A stretch of DNA of 64,000 nucleotides from Bacteroidales bacterium (GCA_949419965.1 CASPAC010000001.1:1-64000), one strand, 5' to 3'; counted from the stretch's first letter, positions 25,458-34,261 are shown. The notes: generated from the letters alone by a model not told the origin. Numbers and translations are program-made.

Positions 25458-27031
25458 GGTCGGATCGGTTTGATCGGTTCCGGAGCGTAGAGCAGCCGGC
25501 GGCGGAGTTTTTCCGTTTGCAGCGAGTCCAGCACTGCGGCTTGGGCGTTCTCTTCGCGGCGGCGGGTTTCATCGGCTGCGCGGACGCGTTCGTTCAGTGC
25601 GTCGGCCAGCGCCCAGGCGATGCGGCTTCCGCCAGCATAGTTGATGTGTGTGAAGTCCTTGCCTGCCCAGCCGTTCTGTACGAAACGTTCCATGCCGCCC
25701 AGTTTGCGCATGGCGTCGCAGGTCGACCAGAAAGCCGCCTGGGCGTTGCGCGCCGCACGGCGCTGGCACGCCAGCATGTGGGGGATGGCATCCATCGGGC
25801 GGAAGCCGTTTTCGGTGCGCACCGAGCGGTCGCTCACGCCCAGCACCAGCACCGCGGCCCCGGGGAAACATTCGCGCACGAAAGCGATCATCTTCTCGAT
25901 CTTCACGCCGTAGTTCGTGTAGTTGTAGACGCCCGTCTGCATGATGTTGAGTCCGTATTGCAGGATTACCAGGTCGTAGCCCGTCATGGCGTGGATCTGG
26001 GCGTTGATCGACGGATCGGTCCAGAACATCGCCTGGCCGTTGTTGCTGCGGATCGAGTAGTTGTCTACCGTCACGCCGCGCCCCTCCAGCATGGCGCCGT
26101 AGCCTACGAAACTTTCTGCACCCGACACCACACGGAAGCCCAGCGAGCGGATGTCGGGCGCCGTCACTGCGATCTGCCGCACTGCGGCGGCGCCTTCGAC
26201 GGCGAATTCTTGGTGCAGCGTGTCGTTTATCGTTACTTCCAGCCGGCTGTCGCGCGGCGAGAGGAAGAAGATACGGCCGCAGGTGCTCGTTTCCGGCCCG
26301 CGGCGATAGTCGGTCGTCTCCCAGCGGGTCGAGGCGCCCGGCGCAGGTTGGCACACCCATCCCGAGACATAGAATTTGTCGCGCAGCGTCTCGGGCGTCT
26401 TCTTGCGTTGCATGATGTTGTGGGCGTTCCAGCCTTTGGCCGTCGTCTTTACGGTGCGGCGGAATGCCGTCAGCGGCGAGGCCATCGGTGCGAAGCCTGT
26501 GCCGCCTCCGCCGTAGCGTTCTTGCAGCCGCTCGCGCAGGTCGGCCGTCAGAATATCGCCCTCGATGAACGAATCGCCCAGCACGGCGATGCGCACCGGA
26601 CGGCGGGCTGTCAGCAGCGTGTCGTAGAACGCCTGCATGCCGTCGCGGCGTGCCGTGTCGAATTCTTCGATCGGCACGATGCGCTTGGGGAGCGTCGTGT
26701 CGGGACGGATCGGACGTCGTGGCGTGTTGTCCGGTGCCGCGCACCATTCGTAGAGGGTCTGCACGCGGGGCGGGGCCGTCTCGGCTTCGATCCGTTCGAC
26801 CACTTCGGCCAGATCGATGCGGAACTCCTCCTCATCGAAAAGCACTGCCGAGGGGGCTTCTGCCGGGGTGTCGTCATAGACTACGAGGTCCGACAGAATG
26901 TTGGCCCGGCGCAGTTCCACACCGCCGAAACTCTGCGGCGGAATGAGGCTCACGACCGTCAGCACGACGACCAGCGCCGCCGCGGCCTGCCGCACCTTGC
27001 GGGAATATTCCTTTTCGGGGGTCTTTTCCAT
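25454..27031 (-). CDS. SGNH-fold hydrolase/O-acetyltransferase partner of MBOAT
   Basis: About 525 aa with one N-terminal TM segment (residues about 17-35) and an exported body. SGNH marks are VLGDSFIEGD (catalytic Ser), VILQYGLNIM (block with Gly/Asn) and DFTHINYAGG (Asp-x-x-His). Between Ser and the C-terminal blocks lies an inserted beta-rich domain, as in AlgX/PatB-type proteins. It likely completes transfer of the acyl group delivered by the MBOAT. The start MEKTPEKEY at 27031 is 4 bp after the protease gene's stop; an ATG at 27052 would overlap that gene. Confidence 0.83.
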   Translation of the reverse strand: MEKTPEKEYSRKVRQAAAALVVVLTVVSLIPPQSFGGVELRRANILSDLVVYDDTPAEAPSAVLFDEEEFRIDLAEVVERIEAETAPPRVQTLYEWCAAPDNTPRRPIRPDTTLPKRIVPIEEFDTARRDGMQAFYDTLLTARRPVRIAVLGDSFIEGDILTADLRERLQERYGGGGTGFAPMASPLTAFRRTVKTTAKGWNAHNIMQRKKTPETLRDKFYVSGWVCQPAPGASTRWETTDYRRGPETSTCGRIFFLSPRDSRLEVTINDTLHQEFAVEGAAAVRQIAVTAPDIRSLGFRVVSGAESFVGYGAMLEGRGVTVDNYSIRSNNGQAMFWTDPSINAQIHAMTGYDLVILQYGLNIMQTGVYNYTNYGVKIEKMIAFVRECFPGAAVLVLGVSDRSVRTENGFRPMDAIPHMLACQRRAARNAQAAFWSTCDAMRKLGGMERFVQNGWAGKDFTHINYAGGSRIAWALADALNERVRAADETRRREENAQAAVLDSLQTEKLRRRLLYAPEPIKPIRP

Positions 27032-27035
27032 GCGA

Positions 27036-27788
27036 TCAGTCGCGCCGTCCAAGAATCAGGAAGACGTAGTAGAGTACCGAAGCTACGGCGCTGAGCGCGG
27101 CCACCAGGTAGGTGCGGGCCGCCCACGAGAGGGCTTCTTTGGCCTGCACCAGTTGCGCGCCCTGCATCGTGCGACTCGCTTCCAGCCACTCCAGCGCGCG
27201 GGCCGAGGCGTTGTATTCCACGGGCAGCGTCACGATCGAGAAGATCGCCGACATGGCGATCATCCCCACGCCGATCCAGCACAGGATTTCGTTCTGCGTG
27301 GCGGCCAGAAGCACCAGCCCGGCGATGATTACCCATGTGGCGGCCGTCGAGGCGAACTGCACGGCCGGCACCAGCTGCGAGCGGAGCTTCAGCGGGGCGT
27401 ATTCGCGGGCATGCTGGATCGCATGGCCGCATTCGTGCGCCGCCACGGCCGCGGCGGCCACGCTGTCCGAGCCGTATACTGCGTCGCTCAGGTTCACGGT
27501 CATCGTCTGCGGGTTGAAGTGGTCGGTCAGGTGCCCCTTTACGTGGGTTACCTTCACGTTGTGGATGTTGTTGTCGCGCAGCATCTTTTCAGCCACTTCG
27601 GCGCCCGTCAGCCCGCCCGGGAAGCGCACTTTCGAATATTTTTTGAATACGGATTGCAGGCGCGCCTGCACCATGTAGCCGACCACGCCGATGACCACGA
27701 TCAGAAAGATCATGCCTGTCGTCGCTGTGTCGTAGCGTTCCGTGTAGGGATAGCTTGCTTGCAGCAAGCTCAAAAGCGGTTGCACCAT
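27036..27788 (-). CDS. membrane zinc metallopeptidase, YugP family
   Basis: A 250-aa membrane protein with the zinc motif HECGHAIQH and TM segments before (about 25-42) and after it (two to three). It matches the neutral zinc metallopeptidase family typified by Bacillus YugP. The substrate is unknown. It lies 5 bp after the SDR gene and 4 bp before the SGNH gene, so it belongs to the envelope operon by position. A link to O-acylation is unproven. Confidence 0.9.
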   Translation of the reverse strand: MVQPLLSLLQASYPYTERYDTATTGMIFLIVVIGVVGYMVQARLQSVFKKYSKVRFPGGLTGAEVAEKMLRDNNIHNVKVTHVKGHLTDHFNPQTMTVNLSDAVYGSDSVAAAAVAAHECGHAIQHAREYAPLKLRSQLVPAVQFASTAATWVIIAGLVLLAATQNEILCWIGVGMIAMSAIFSIVTLPVEYNASARALEWLEASRTMQGAQLVQAKEALSWAARTYLVAALSAVASVLYYVFLILGRRD

Positions 27789-27793
27789 AAGTC

Positions 27794-28540
27794 CTATTTT
27801 TTTCTGTGTGTATAATATGCTCCTGCTTGTTGGGCGGGCATCAGAACCATGTCATTTACATTCATGTGTGCAGGAAGTTGCGCCACCCATGCGATCGCCT
27901 CTGCAATATCTTCGCCACGCAGCGGCGTCACGCCTTCGTACACTCCGTCCGCACGCTGCCGGTCGCCGTGGAACCTTACGCACGAAAACTCCGTTTCGAC
28001 CATTCCCGGACGGATCTCCGTGACCTTGACTCCCGATGCCAGCAGATCGGCCCGCATCGCCTGCGAAAGGGCGTGCACCGCATGTTTCGACGCGCAGTAG
28101 ACGGCGCCGTTCTCGTAGGGTTCCGTGCCGGCGATCGAGCCGATGTTGACGATATGTCCCGCGCCGCGGGCCGCCATCTTCGCCGCAACGACGCGCGTCA
28201 CATAGAGCAGTCCTTTCACGTTGGTGTCGATCATCGCGTCCCAGTCTCGGGTGTCGCCCTGGTCGATGTGTTCCAGCCCCGCTGCCAGCCCGGCGTTGTT
28301 TACCAGCAGATCCATATCTTCCAGCGGTTCCAGGTGGCGGCGCACCTCCTCCTCGCTGCGTACGTCGAAACACAGCGTCCGGCATTCGCCGCCCGCTGCT
28401 TCGATCTCCCGGCGCAGGCTTTCGAGCCGTTCCGCCCGTCGGCCCGTCGCTACGATGCCGTAGCCTGCGGCCGCCAGCCGCAGAGCCGTCGCCCGGCCGA
28501 TGCCTGACGTCGCTCCGGTAATGAGCGCTTGTTTTTTCAT
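27794..28540 (-). CDS. short-chain dehydrogenase/reductase (YdfG-like)
   Basis: Classical SDR of 248 aa. The NADP-binding ITGATSGIGRATA with Arg-rich second strand (ATGRRAERL), NNAG, catalytic Ser (IGSIAG) and YCASK are all present. The C-terminal end resembles YdfG-type 3-hydroxy acid dehydrogenases (serine or 3-hydroxypropionate), but the substrate cannot be read from sequence. The start at 28540 follows a promoter; an earlier ATG (28591) lies upstream of it. First gene of the five-gene minus-strand operon. Confidence 0.9.
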   Translation of the reverse strand: MKKQALITGATSGIGRATALRLAAAGYGIVATGRRAERLESLRREIEAAGGECRTLCFDVRSEEEVRRHLEPLEDMDLLVNNAGLAAGLEHIDQGDTRDWDAMIDTNVKGLLYVTRVVAAKMAARGAGHIVNIGSIAGTEPYENGAVYCASKHAVHALSQAMRADLLASGVKVTEIRPGMVETEFSCVRFHGDRQRADGVYEGVTPLRGEDIAEAIAWVAQLPAHMNVNDMVLMPAQQAGAYYTHRKK

Positions 28541-28554
28541 AAAAGTGCTGTTTC

Positions 28555-28588
28555 TTTGGGCAAAAGTACGAAATTTTATATTACTTTG
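28555..28588 (+). promoter_or_regulatory. candidate promoter of the LolE-like gene
   Basis: TTTG (28555-28558), 22 bp, TTACTTTG (28581-28588), one mismatch to TAnnTTTG. It overlaps the divergent SDR promoter. Confidence 0.5.
28561..28568 (-). promoter_or_regulatory. promoter of the SDR-protease-SGNH-MBOAT-PAP2 operon, -7 element
   Basis: TACTTTTG on the minus strand, 20 bp before the SDR ATG. No clear -33. Confidence 0.5.
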
Positions 28589-28638
28589 CATAACTTTTAT
28601 GCGCGATTGCCGGTTTTTCCGTAAATCTTGAAACCCTC

Positions 28639-29883
28639 TTGGAACTCGCCTTTTTCATAGCCCGACGTACCGCCCGGTCGCTTTGCGGAGCGCGACCCGG
28701 CGTGATGGAGCGCATCGCCGTAGTATCGGTGGCGCTGAGCGTGGGCGCCATGATCCTGGCGTTGGCCGTGATTATGGGTTTCAAGCGTGAAATCACGCAT
28801 AAGATCGCTGGTTTCGCGGCCCATGCCACGCTGACCGACGTGCGTAGCGTCCGCGCGTTCGACAGCACGCCAGTGCTGCGCAGCGAGCGCCTGGAAGACT
28901 TCGTCGGCGGGGTCGACGGGTTCGTCTCCATGACCCCCTATGCTGTGCGCAGCGGCATCGTCCGCACCGATGAGACGGTCGAGGGCATCCTCCTCAAGGG
29001 GGTCGACAGCACCTACGACTGGCGGTTTTTCGGCGAGTGGTTGCAGGAGGGGGCCTTGCCGCGCGTGGGCGGGGTTGTCCGCACCAAGGAGATCCTGCTG
29101 TCGCGCAACTTGGCCCGCAGACTCCGTCTTGGCGTCGGCGACCGGGCCGAAATGCTTTTCGTTGAGCACGGGGCCGTGCCGCGCCGTGACCGGTTCAAGG
29201 TCGCGGGCATCTATTCGTCGGGCATGGACGAAATGGATAATGCTGTGATTATGACCGATTTGCGTAACGTCCAGCGTCTTTCCGACTGGTCGGCGCAGGA
29301 AGTCTCCGGTTATGAAATCTTTACCCGCGACATCGCCTCGTCCGACGATTTCGTGCGACGCCTCAATCGGGCGATTCTCTACGATGAGGGCGACGAGACC
29401 GCTAATTTGGTAGCCTTGAGCGTACGCGAACAGTATGCCAACATTTTCGACTGGTTGAAGGCCCATGATGTCAATGCCGCGGTCATCATCATCATCATGC
29501 TCATCGTCGCTTTTTTCAATATGACTTCTGCTTTGTTGGTGCTCGTCATGGAGCGTACGCGCATGATCGGACTGCTGAAGACTTTCGGCATGCGCAACGG
29601 TGCTCTGCGGCGGATTTTTCTCTACCGGGCGTTTTTCATCGCCTTGCGCGGCATGGCTTGGGGCAACGGCGTCGGGCTGGCTTTGTGTTTTTTGCAGCAG
29701 GCCACCGGATGGGCAAGGCTCAGCGCCGAGGGTTATCTGCTTTCGCGCGTGCCCATCGGTTTGGGGTGGGAATGGTTGTTGCTGCTCGATGCCGGGGTCT
29801 TGGCAGCCATCGTGGTTCTGCTGGTAATTCCTACTTATATCGTTTCCAAAATCAAGCCCGTCGAGGCGATCCGCTACGAATGA
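28639..29883 (+). CDS. LolE/FtsX-type ABC transporter permease
   Basis: Inner-membrane permease of 414 aa with one N-terminal TM segment (about 22-46), a long periplasmic MacB-like domain, and three C-terminal TM segments. The sequence AVIMGFKREI after TM1 and FNMTSALLVLVMERTRMIGLLKTFGM are typical of LolC/LolE lipoprotein-releasing permeases. No ATPase (LolD) gene is adjacent. No ATG exists at the right place, so the start is taken as TTG at 28639 (ELAFFIARR follows); the frame is open back to 28594 without any Met. The next gene ubiE overlaps it (ATGA). Confidence 0.88.
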   Translation: MELAFFIARRTARSLCGARPGVMERIAVVSVALSVGAMILALAVIMGFKREITHKIAGFAAHATLTDVRSVRAFDSTPVLRSERLEDFVGGVDGFVSMTPYAVRSGIVRTDETVEGILLKGVDSTYDWRFFGEWLQEGALPRVGGVVRTKEILLSRNLARRLRLGVGDRAEMLFVEHGAVPRRDRFKVAGIYSSGMDEMDNAVIMTDLRNVQRLSDWSAQEVSGYEIFTRDIASSDDFVRRLNRAILYDEGDETANLVALSVREQYANIFDWLKAHDVNAAVIIIIMLIVAFFNMTSALLVLVMERTRMIGLLKTFGMRNGALRRIFLYRAFFIALRGMAWGNGVGLALCFLQQATGWARLSAEGYLLSRVPIGLGWEWLLLLDAGVLAAIVVLLVIPTYIVSKIKPVEAIRYE

Positions 29884-30608
29884 ACGTGAAACCCTATCAT
29901 ACCCAACGCTCCAAGAAGGAGGAGGTGCGGACGATGTTCGATCACATCGCTCCGCATTACGATTTCTTGAACCATGTCTTGTCATTCAACATCGACCGGT
30001 TGTGGCGCCGGCATGTCGTGAACGAGGTGCTTCGAGGCTGCCCCCGGCGCGTGCTCGACGTTGCTACGGGCACCGGCGACCTGGCGTTCGAGCTGGTGCG
30101 GCGCATGCCCGGCGCCGAGGTAACCGGTGTCGACCTTTCCGCAGGGATGCTCGATGCCGCCCGGCGCAAGGCGGCCGCCCGCGGGCTGAAGGAGCGGGTC
30201 GCTTTCGTGCAGGGCGATGCTGAGCGGCTCGATTTCGGCGATGCCGCGTTCGATGCCGCGACGGTTGCGTTCGGCGTGCGCAATTTCGGCGATCTCGATG
30301 TCGGGCTGCGCGAGTTGGCCCGCACAATAAAACCTGGGGGCCGGGTCGTTATTTTGGAGTTCTCGCGGCCGCGGAACAGATGGTTCCGGGCGTTGTACGA
30401 GTGGTATGCTTTCCGGGTTTTGCCGTTTGTCGGAGGGGCGGTTTCCCACGACCGGCAGGCGTATGCTTATCTGCCCGCTTCGGTCGGGGAGTTTCCCGCT
30501 CCCGCAGAGTTCGTGCGGAGGTTGGAGCGTGCCGGGTTCGTCGGGTGCCGCGCCCGAAGCCAGAGTTTCGGCATTGCGCAAATATATGTAGGCCAACGAT
30601 CGGAATAA
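29880..30608 (+). CDS. ubiE: demethylmenaquinone methyltransferase UbiE/MenG
   Basis: SAM-dependent methyltransferase that makes menaquinone from demethylmenaquinone, 242 aa. Residues show VRTMFDHIAPHYDFLNHVLS, motif I LDVATGTGDLA, VTGVDLSAGML, and the family marker AFGVRNFGD. ATG at 29880 overlaps the stop of the permease gene (ATGA) and is chosen over a longer frame. Only menaquinone is expected in Bacteroidales, so MenG is the likely role. Confidence 0.95.
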   Translation: MNVKPYHTQRSKKEEVRTMFDHIAPHYDFLNHVLSFNIDRLWRRHVVNEVLRGCPRRVLDVATGTGDLAFELVRRMPGAEVTGVDLSAGMLDAARRKAAARGLKERVAFVQGDAERLDFGDAAFDAATVAFGVRNFGDLDVGLRELARTIKPGGRVVILEFSRPRNRWFRALYEWYAFRVLPFVGGAVSHDRQAYAYLPASVGEFPAPAEFVRRLERAGFVGCRARSQSFGIAQIYVGQRSE

Positions 30609-30611
30609 GAT

Positions 30612-31178
30612 ATGGGTGGATTGAATAAAAGTTGTTCGGACGGTGTGCGTCCGAAGTTTCGATACGGCATCCGGGCCTCGGTGTGGATGTTTTGCCTGGT
30701 TTGCTGCTTGGGGGCGGCTTCGTGCCGCCGGACGGTCGAGAAAGCGCGGCAGAATATTCGGGTCGAGTGCATCGAGCGGGCCGACCTGCGCGGGGCGAGC
30801 GGCTGCGACATCGTTTTGCAGGTGCGCAACGATACGCGTTACAAGTTGGTGTTGGCCAGTGCTTCGTTCGATCTTTTCTACGGTTCGGCCTGCGTCGGGA
30901 CGATCGTGTTGCGGGAGCCGGTCGAGGTGCCGCGGCGCGGCGTGTACAGCGTTGTTACCTCCTGGAAGTGGCGCATCGGCGATCCGCTGGCGCTCTATGC
31001 GCTTTCCCGGCGCATCGGGAAGGATGATTTTTCGAATATCGCCGTTTCGTGTACGGTCACGGGGCGCGGCGGCCCGGCGCCGTTCGTGTTCGAGCGCCGG
31101 CAGGTGCCGTTGCCCGAGTTTCTGGATACTTTCGACTTGAATGTACAGGAGCTGAAAAACGGTTTGAATTTGAAATAG
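30612..31178 (+). CDS. lipoprotein with LEA14/WHy-like domain
   Basis: Predicted lipoprotein of 188 aa, starting 3 bp after ubiE. A lipobox-like GAASC follows a hydrophobic stretch at about residue 38. The body (ECIERADLRGASGCDIVLQV, NDTRYKLVLASASFDLFYG, then VEVPRRGVYSVVTSWKW) resembles the LEA type 2/WHy beta-sandwich by alternating pattern. That call is from pattern only. The function is unknown. Probably transcribed with ubiE. Confidence 0.65.
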   Translation: MGGLNKSCSDGVRPKFRYGIRASVWMFCLVCCLGAASCRRTVEKARQNIRVECIERADLRGASGCDIVLQVRNDTRYKLVLASASFDLFYGSACVGTIVLREPVEVPRRGVYSVVTSWKWRIGDPLALYALSRRIGKDDFSNIAVSCTVTGRGGPAPFVFERRQVPLPEFLDTFDLNVQELKNGLNLK

Positions 31179-31242
31179 TTCGGGGCGCGGGGCGTCCCGC
31201 TTCGCCGATTTTTGGATAAGTGTTTAAATTGTGTTTGTGTCT

Positions 31243-31713
31243 ATGCGCAATCGTTTGATTCTTTTCTTGTTCGTTTTTGCTGCGGCCGGTTCGCACGTTG
31301 CCGCGGCGCAGTCGCTCGACGCCTTCAAGCAGCGTCTGGAGCGCCCCGTAGTCTGCGAGTCGTCGGGTGCGACGGCTCGGGTCGTCGTCGATGAATACGG
31401 CGATGCGGCGCAGGCCGTCGGGTCGGCGGCCGATGCCGAACGCCATTTCTCCGTCAGGGGATATCGGGTCTGCATCTATGCCGACAATGGCGAAGAGGCC
31501 CGTGCGGGTGCCGTGGCGGCCCGCAATCTCTTTACGGAGACCTACCCCGGAATCCGAACCTACATGGTTTATGAAAATCCTTATTTCCGGATCACGGTCG
31601 GCGACTGCCTTACCATCGAGGAGGCGATCATTCTTAAAGGACATGTCTCGGCGACCTTTCCCAAGGCGTTTCCTAAGAGCGAGCAGTTGTCATTGGCCGA
31701 TTTCTCGCGTTGA
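31243..31713 (+). CDS. SPOR-domain secreted protein
   Basis: Exported protein of about 156 aa: signal peptide MRNRLILFLFVFAAAGSHVAAA, then a C-terminal SPOR fold (YRVCIYADNGEEARAGAVAA, TYPGIRTYMVYENPYFRITVGD). SPOR domains bind denuded glycan strands of peptidoglycan, so a periplasmic cell-wall role is inferred. ATG at 31243 is preferred over a GTG at 31231. It lies 64 bp after the LEA-like gene. Confidence 0.85.
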   Translation: MRNRLILFLFVFAAAGSHVAAAQSLDAFKQRLERPVVCESSGATARVVVDEYGDAAQAVGSAADAERHFSVRGYRVCIYADNGEEARAGAVAARNLFTETYPGIRTYMVYENPYFRITVGDCLTIEEAIILKGHVSATFPKAFPKSEQLSLADFSR

Positions 31714-31747
31714 AGAAAGTCCTTTTTGAAAATTATTTAGTTTTTTC

Positions 31748-31777
31748 TTGCATATTCCGCACGATTACCTAACTTTG
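31748..31777 (+). promoter_or_regulatory. promoter of the Cys-rich lipoprotein gene
   Basis: TTG (31748-31750), 19 bp, TAACTTTG (31770-31777); ATG 40 bp downstream. Confidence 0.78.
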
Positions 31778-31816
31778 CGGCGATACAAAACAACTAATTT
31801 CTAAACATTTAAAGCT

Positions 31817-32032
31817 ATGAAAAAGATTCTTTCTTTCGTTGTTGTCATGGCTGCCGCAGCTATGGTAAGCTGCGCAGGGAACCCGAATAAGAAAGCTGCC
31901 GAGGCACAGGCCGAGCAGACCGTTGTCGAGGCTGCCGCTGGCGAGAAGTGCGAAGGCGAGTGCACCGAGGAGTGCGAGAAGTGCGACTCGGCGGCTTGCG
32001 AGAAGTGCGAGAAGGAGTGCTGCAACAAGTAG
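31817..32032 (+). CDS. small Cys/Glu/Lys-rich lipoprotein
   Basis: 71 aa: signal MKKILSFVVVMAAAAMVSC with lipobox VSCAG, an Ala/Glu linker, then a tail with Cys in pairs or doublets (KCEGECTEECEKCDS, EKCEKECCNK). After removal of the signal peptide the protein would have ten Cys including the lipid-bearing one. Spacing of CxxxC/CxxC type suggests metal binding or disulfides, but no known family was recognised. Strong own promoter and terminator suggest high expression as a monocistronic mRNA. Confidence 0.85.
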   Translation: MKKILSFVVVMAAAAMVSCAGNPNKKAAEAQAEQTVVEAAAGEKCEGECTEECEKCDSAACEKCEKECCNK

Positions 32033-32055
32033 TATCGGTTCGCTGCGAATGAACG

Positions 32056-32084
32056 ACGGGGTTCCTGCAAAGGAACCCCGTTTT
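32056..32084 (+). terminator. terminator of the Cys-rich lipoprotein gene
   Basis: ACGGGGTTCCT (32056-32066), loop GCAA, AGGAACCCCGT (32071-32081), then T run. Confidence 0.9.
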
Positions 32085-32150
32085 CAATATGGGGATGGCG
32101 CCCGAAGGTCGATTCGGAAACGAAGACTTCCGAGCTGCCGTCCCCTGTTT

Positions 32151-32777
32151 TCAGAACGATACGCCGACTCTCACGCCGAAGTTGTTCAGGTTGTTGACCG
32201 AGTAGATCAGCACGTCGCCGCTGTTGGTTGCGTAGCTGTAATAGAGCGCCAGATGGAACCCCAGCCGGTAGTCGGGATTGGGGAAGATCGACAGACCCAC
32301 CTCGGGCGCGACATAGAATCCCCATGTGTCGGTGTATTGTTTCAGAATATAGTAGTAGCTCGAAAGCTGTGCATAGTTGGCACCCAGTTTCAGGCCCACA
32401 TAGGGTTGCAGCACGCTTTTGTTGTACCAGCTGTAACGTCCCGACACGCCGAACGGGAGTTGGAACACCGCATGTTTCTGGTTGGTCGTCAGGGCCGAAC
32501 CCGCATTCGGATGGATCGTGCGGCGGTCGATGTCTTGCAAGTTCGTGTGGAACGAGATGAACGGGCCGACGGCCACGGCCGGCGTGATGCGGTAGCCGCC
32601 TTCGAAGTTCATGCCCCAGCCCGAGGCCTTGTCGGCGAAGCTGTCGCCCACGGGCACGTTTACCTGCCAGTCGATGTTGATGTAGGAGTTGGGGAAAAGC
32701 TGTGCCTTGCCGGGTTGTGCGATGGCCAGCAGCAGGGTGCAGAGCGCGAGTATCCGAAAATATTTGGTCGATTTCAT
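32151..32777 (-). CDS. outer-membrane beta-barrel protein
   Basis: Secreted 208-aa protein: signal peptide ending near QPGKAQ, then alternating hydrophobic/aromatic beta strands and terminal Phe (NNFGVRVGVSF), typical of small 8-strand outer-membrane barrels (OmpW/OmpA-like). The ligand or role is unknown. It follows the DUF4136 gene by 27 bp on the same strand, probably one operon. Confidence 0.8.
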   Translation of the reverse strand: MKSTKYFRILALCTLLLAIAQPGKAQLFPNSYINIDWQVNVPVGDSFADKASGWGMNFEGGYRITPAVAVGPFISFHTNLQDIDRRTIHPNAGSALTTNQKHAVFQLPFGVSGRYSWYNKSVLQPYVGLKLGANYAQLSSYYYILKQYTDTWGFYVAPEVGLSIFPNPDYRLGFHLALYYSYATNSGDVLIYSVNNLNNFGVRVGVSF

Positions 32778-32804
32778 GGTTGTTGCGATTTGTCGGTTGA
32801 TTGG

Positions 32805-33443
32805 TTATTTGAGATAGGGCGATTGTGCGAAAGCTTGGTCGATGGCTTCCAGCGTGCGGCGTTGGTTGAGTTTGGCGTTCGAGGTCAGCAGGCCGCCGAT
32901 GAAGCTGTCCCAGACGATGGGCAGGCGTTTGCCGGCGGTCGGCACGGCGTCGAGGTTGACCATTTCGATCAGCAGCGAGCCGGCTGTGTAGCCGTAGTAG
33001 ACTTGATAGGGATAGTACCAGCCGGTCCAATCGCCCCAGTAGCCCGGCGTCCAGTAGTAGGGGTAGTACCACCACCAGTAGGGATTGCTGTTGCCCACGA
33101 AGTAGGTTTCGCGCTCCACATAGCTGAGCTGGAGGCCCAGGTCGGCCGTCTCTTTGGCGTCGGTGCGGATGTAGCCCGCGGATTGCATGCCGGCAGCTAC
33201 GGCGGCTATGATTTCCAGGGCGTTTTCGTCTTTCCAGTACTCGGTTTTGTTGCTGGTGCCCATCAGCAGGATGCTGTCGGGAATGTAGTAGGTGTCGAAA
33301 GCCGCGAAGTCGGCCTGGGTGTCGTGGTCGGTGTAGACCAGGTACTCCCGGTGCAGATCCGACGTCGAGGGGTCTTTCTGGCATGCGCAGATCGTCGCTG
33401 CGAGCAGCGCGACCGCAAGGTAGTGGATGGTTTTGAAAGTCAT
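32805..33443 (-). CDS. DUF4136 lipoprotein
   Basis: Lipoprotein of 212 aa; lipobox ICACQ at Cys21. The body matches DUF4136 (FAAFDTYYIPDS, ENALEIIAAVAAGMQSAGY, then DADLGLQLSYVERE-like stretch). A Tyr/Trp/Gly-rich insert (WWWYYPYYWTPGYWGDW) in the middle is common in this family. The function is unknown; often found with outer-membrane barrels, as here. Confidence 0.87.
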   Translation of the reverse strand: MTFKTIHYLAVALLAATICACQKDPSTSDLHREYLVYTDHDTQADFAAFDTYYIPDSILLMGTSNKTEYWKDENALEIIAAVAAGMQSAGYIRTDAKETADLGLQLSYVERETYFVGNSNPYWWWYYPYYWTPGYWGDWTGWYYPYQVYYGYTAGSLLIEMVNLDAVPTAGKRLPIVWDSFIGGLLTSNAKLNQRRTLEAIDQAFAQSPYLK

Positions 33444-33535
33444 GGTTTTTCTGATTTTGGTTTGCTGTCAGGCAGAGACGGTTCAAAATTCGTTCCGCAA
33501 TGGCGCAGCGCTTCGGAAAAATTTGTCCGGACAAC

Positions 33536-33567
33536 AAAAAAAAGACGCTCTCTTTCAAGAAAGCGTC
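33536..33567 (-). terminator. folE terminator
   Basis: GACGCTC...GCGTC hairpin (33544-33567, CTTTC/GAAAG inside) followed on the minus strand by eight T (33536-33543). Confidence 0.88.
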
Positions 33568-33590
33568 CGAGCGAAAGCGGCAGCGGGCGG

Positions 33591-34199
33591 CTACCGGTAT
33601 CGGTGCGAAATGAGGGTCATGAATTCTTCGCGCGTGCGGTGATCCAACAGAAAGATGCCCGTGAAGGCCGATGTCGTGGTCGCCGAGCCTTGTTTCTCCA
33701 CGCCGCGCATCTGCATGCACATGTGGCTCGCTTCGATCACTACGGCTACGCCCATCGGGTCGAGCGCCTCCTGGATGCAGTCGCGGATTTGCACCGTCAG
33801 CCGCTCCTGCACTTGCAGCCGCCGTGCGAAGCATTCGACCACCCGGGCGATCTTCGAGAGTCCCGTGATGCGGCCGTTGGGGATGTAGGCCACGTGCGCC
33901 TTCCCGTAGAACGGCAGCATGTGGTGCTCGCACAGCGAGTAGAGTTCGATGTCTTTGACCAGTACCATCTGTTTGTACTCCTCGCGGAACATCGCCGAAC
34001 GGATGATGTCGAGCGGGTTTTGGGTGTAGCCTTTCGTCAGGAACGCCATCGCCTTGGCCACGCGTTCGGGGGTCTTCAGCAGCCCCTCGCGGGAGGAGTC
34101 TTCGCCCAGCAGACGAAGGATTTCGCTATAATGGCTGGCGAGCGCTTCGATCTTCGCGGGGTCGAAGCGTTCTTCCTTTTCGTAGATTTTCGATTCCAT
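33591..34199 (-). CDS. folE: GTP cyclohydrolase I
   Basis: Turns GTP into dihydroneopterin triphosphate, the first step for folate and for queuosine (QueD is also in this window). The 202-aa protein shows [12 protein letters not shown] (Zn Cys and His), GLSKIARVV and [12 protein letters not shown] (second Zn Cys). The start [10 protein letters not shown] at 34199 lies 30 bp downstream of a good promoter; a longer frame from 34271 would run through it. Own promoter within the end of rdgB, own terminator. Confidence 0.96.
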   Translation of the reverse strand: MESKIYEKEERFDPAKIEALASHYSEILRLLGEDSSREGLLKTPERVAKAMAFLTKGYTQNPLDIIRSAMFREEYKQMVLVKDIELYSLCEHHMLPFYGKAHVAYIPNGRITGLSKIARVVECFARRLQVQERLTVQIRDCIQEALDPMGVAVVIEASHMCMQMRGVEKQGSATTTSAFTGIFLLDHRTREEFMTLISHRYR

Positions 34200-34229
34200 G
34201 GGAACTCTTGCAAATGTTGGAAACGGCGG

Positions 34230-34261
34230 CAAAGGTACCTTATTTATTCGTCGAATGCAAA
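34230..34261 (-). promoter_or_regulatory. folE promoter
   Basis: Minus strand: TTTG (34258-34261), 20 bp, TACCTTTG (34230-34237). It overlaps the end of the rdgB coding region. Confidence 0.8.
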
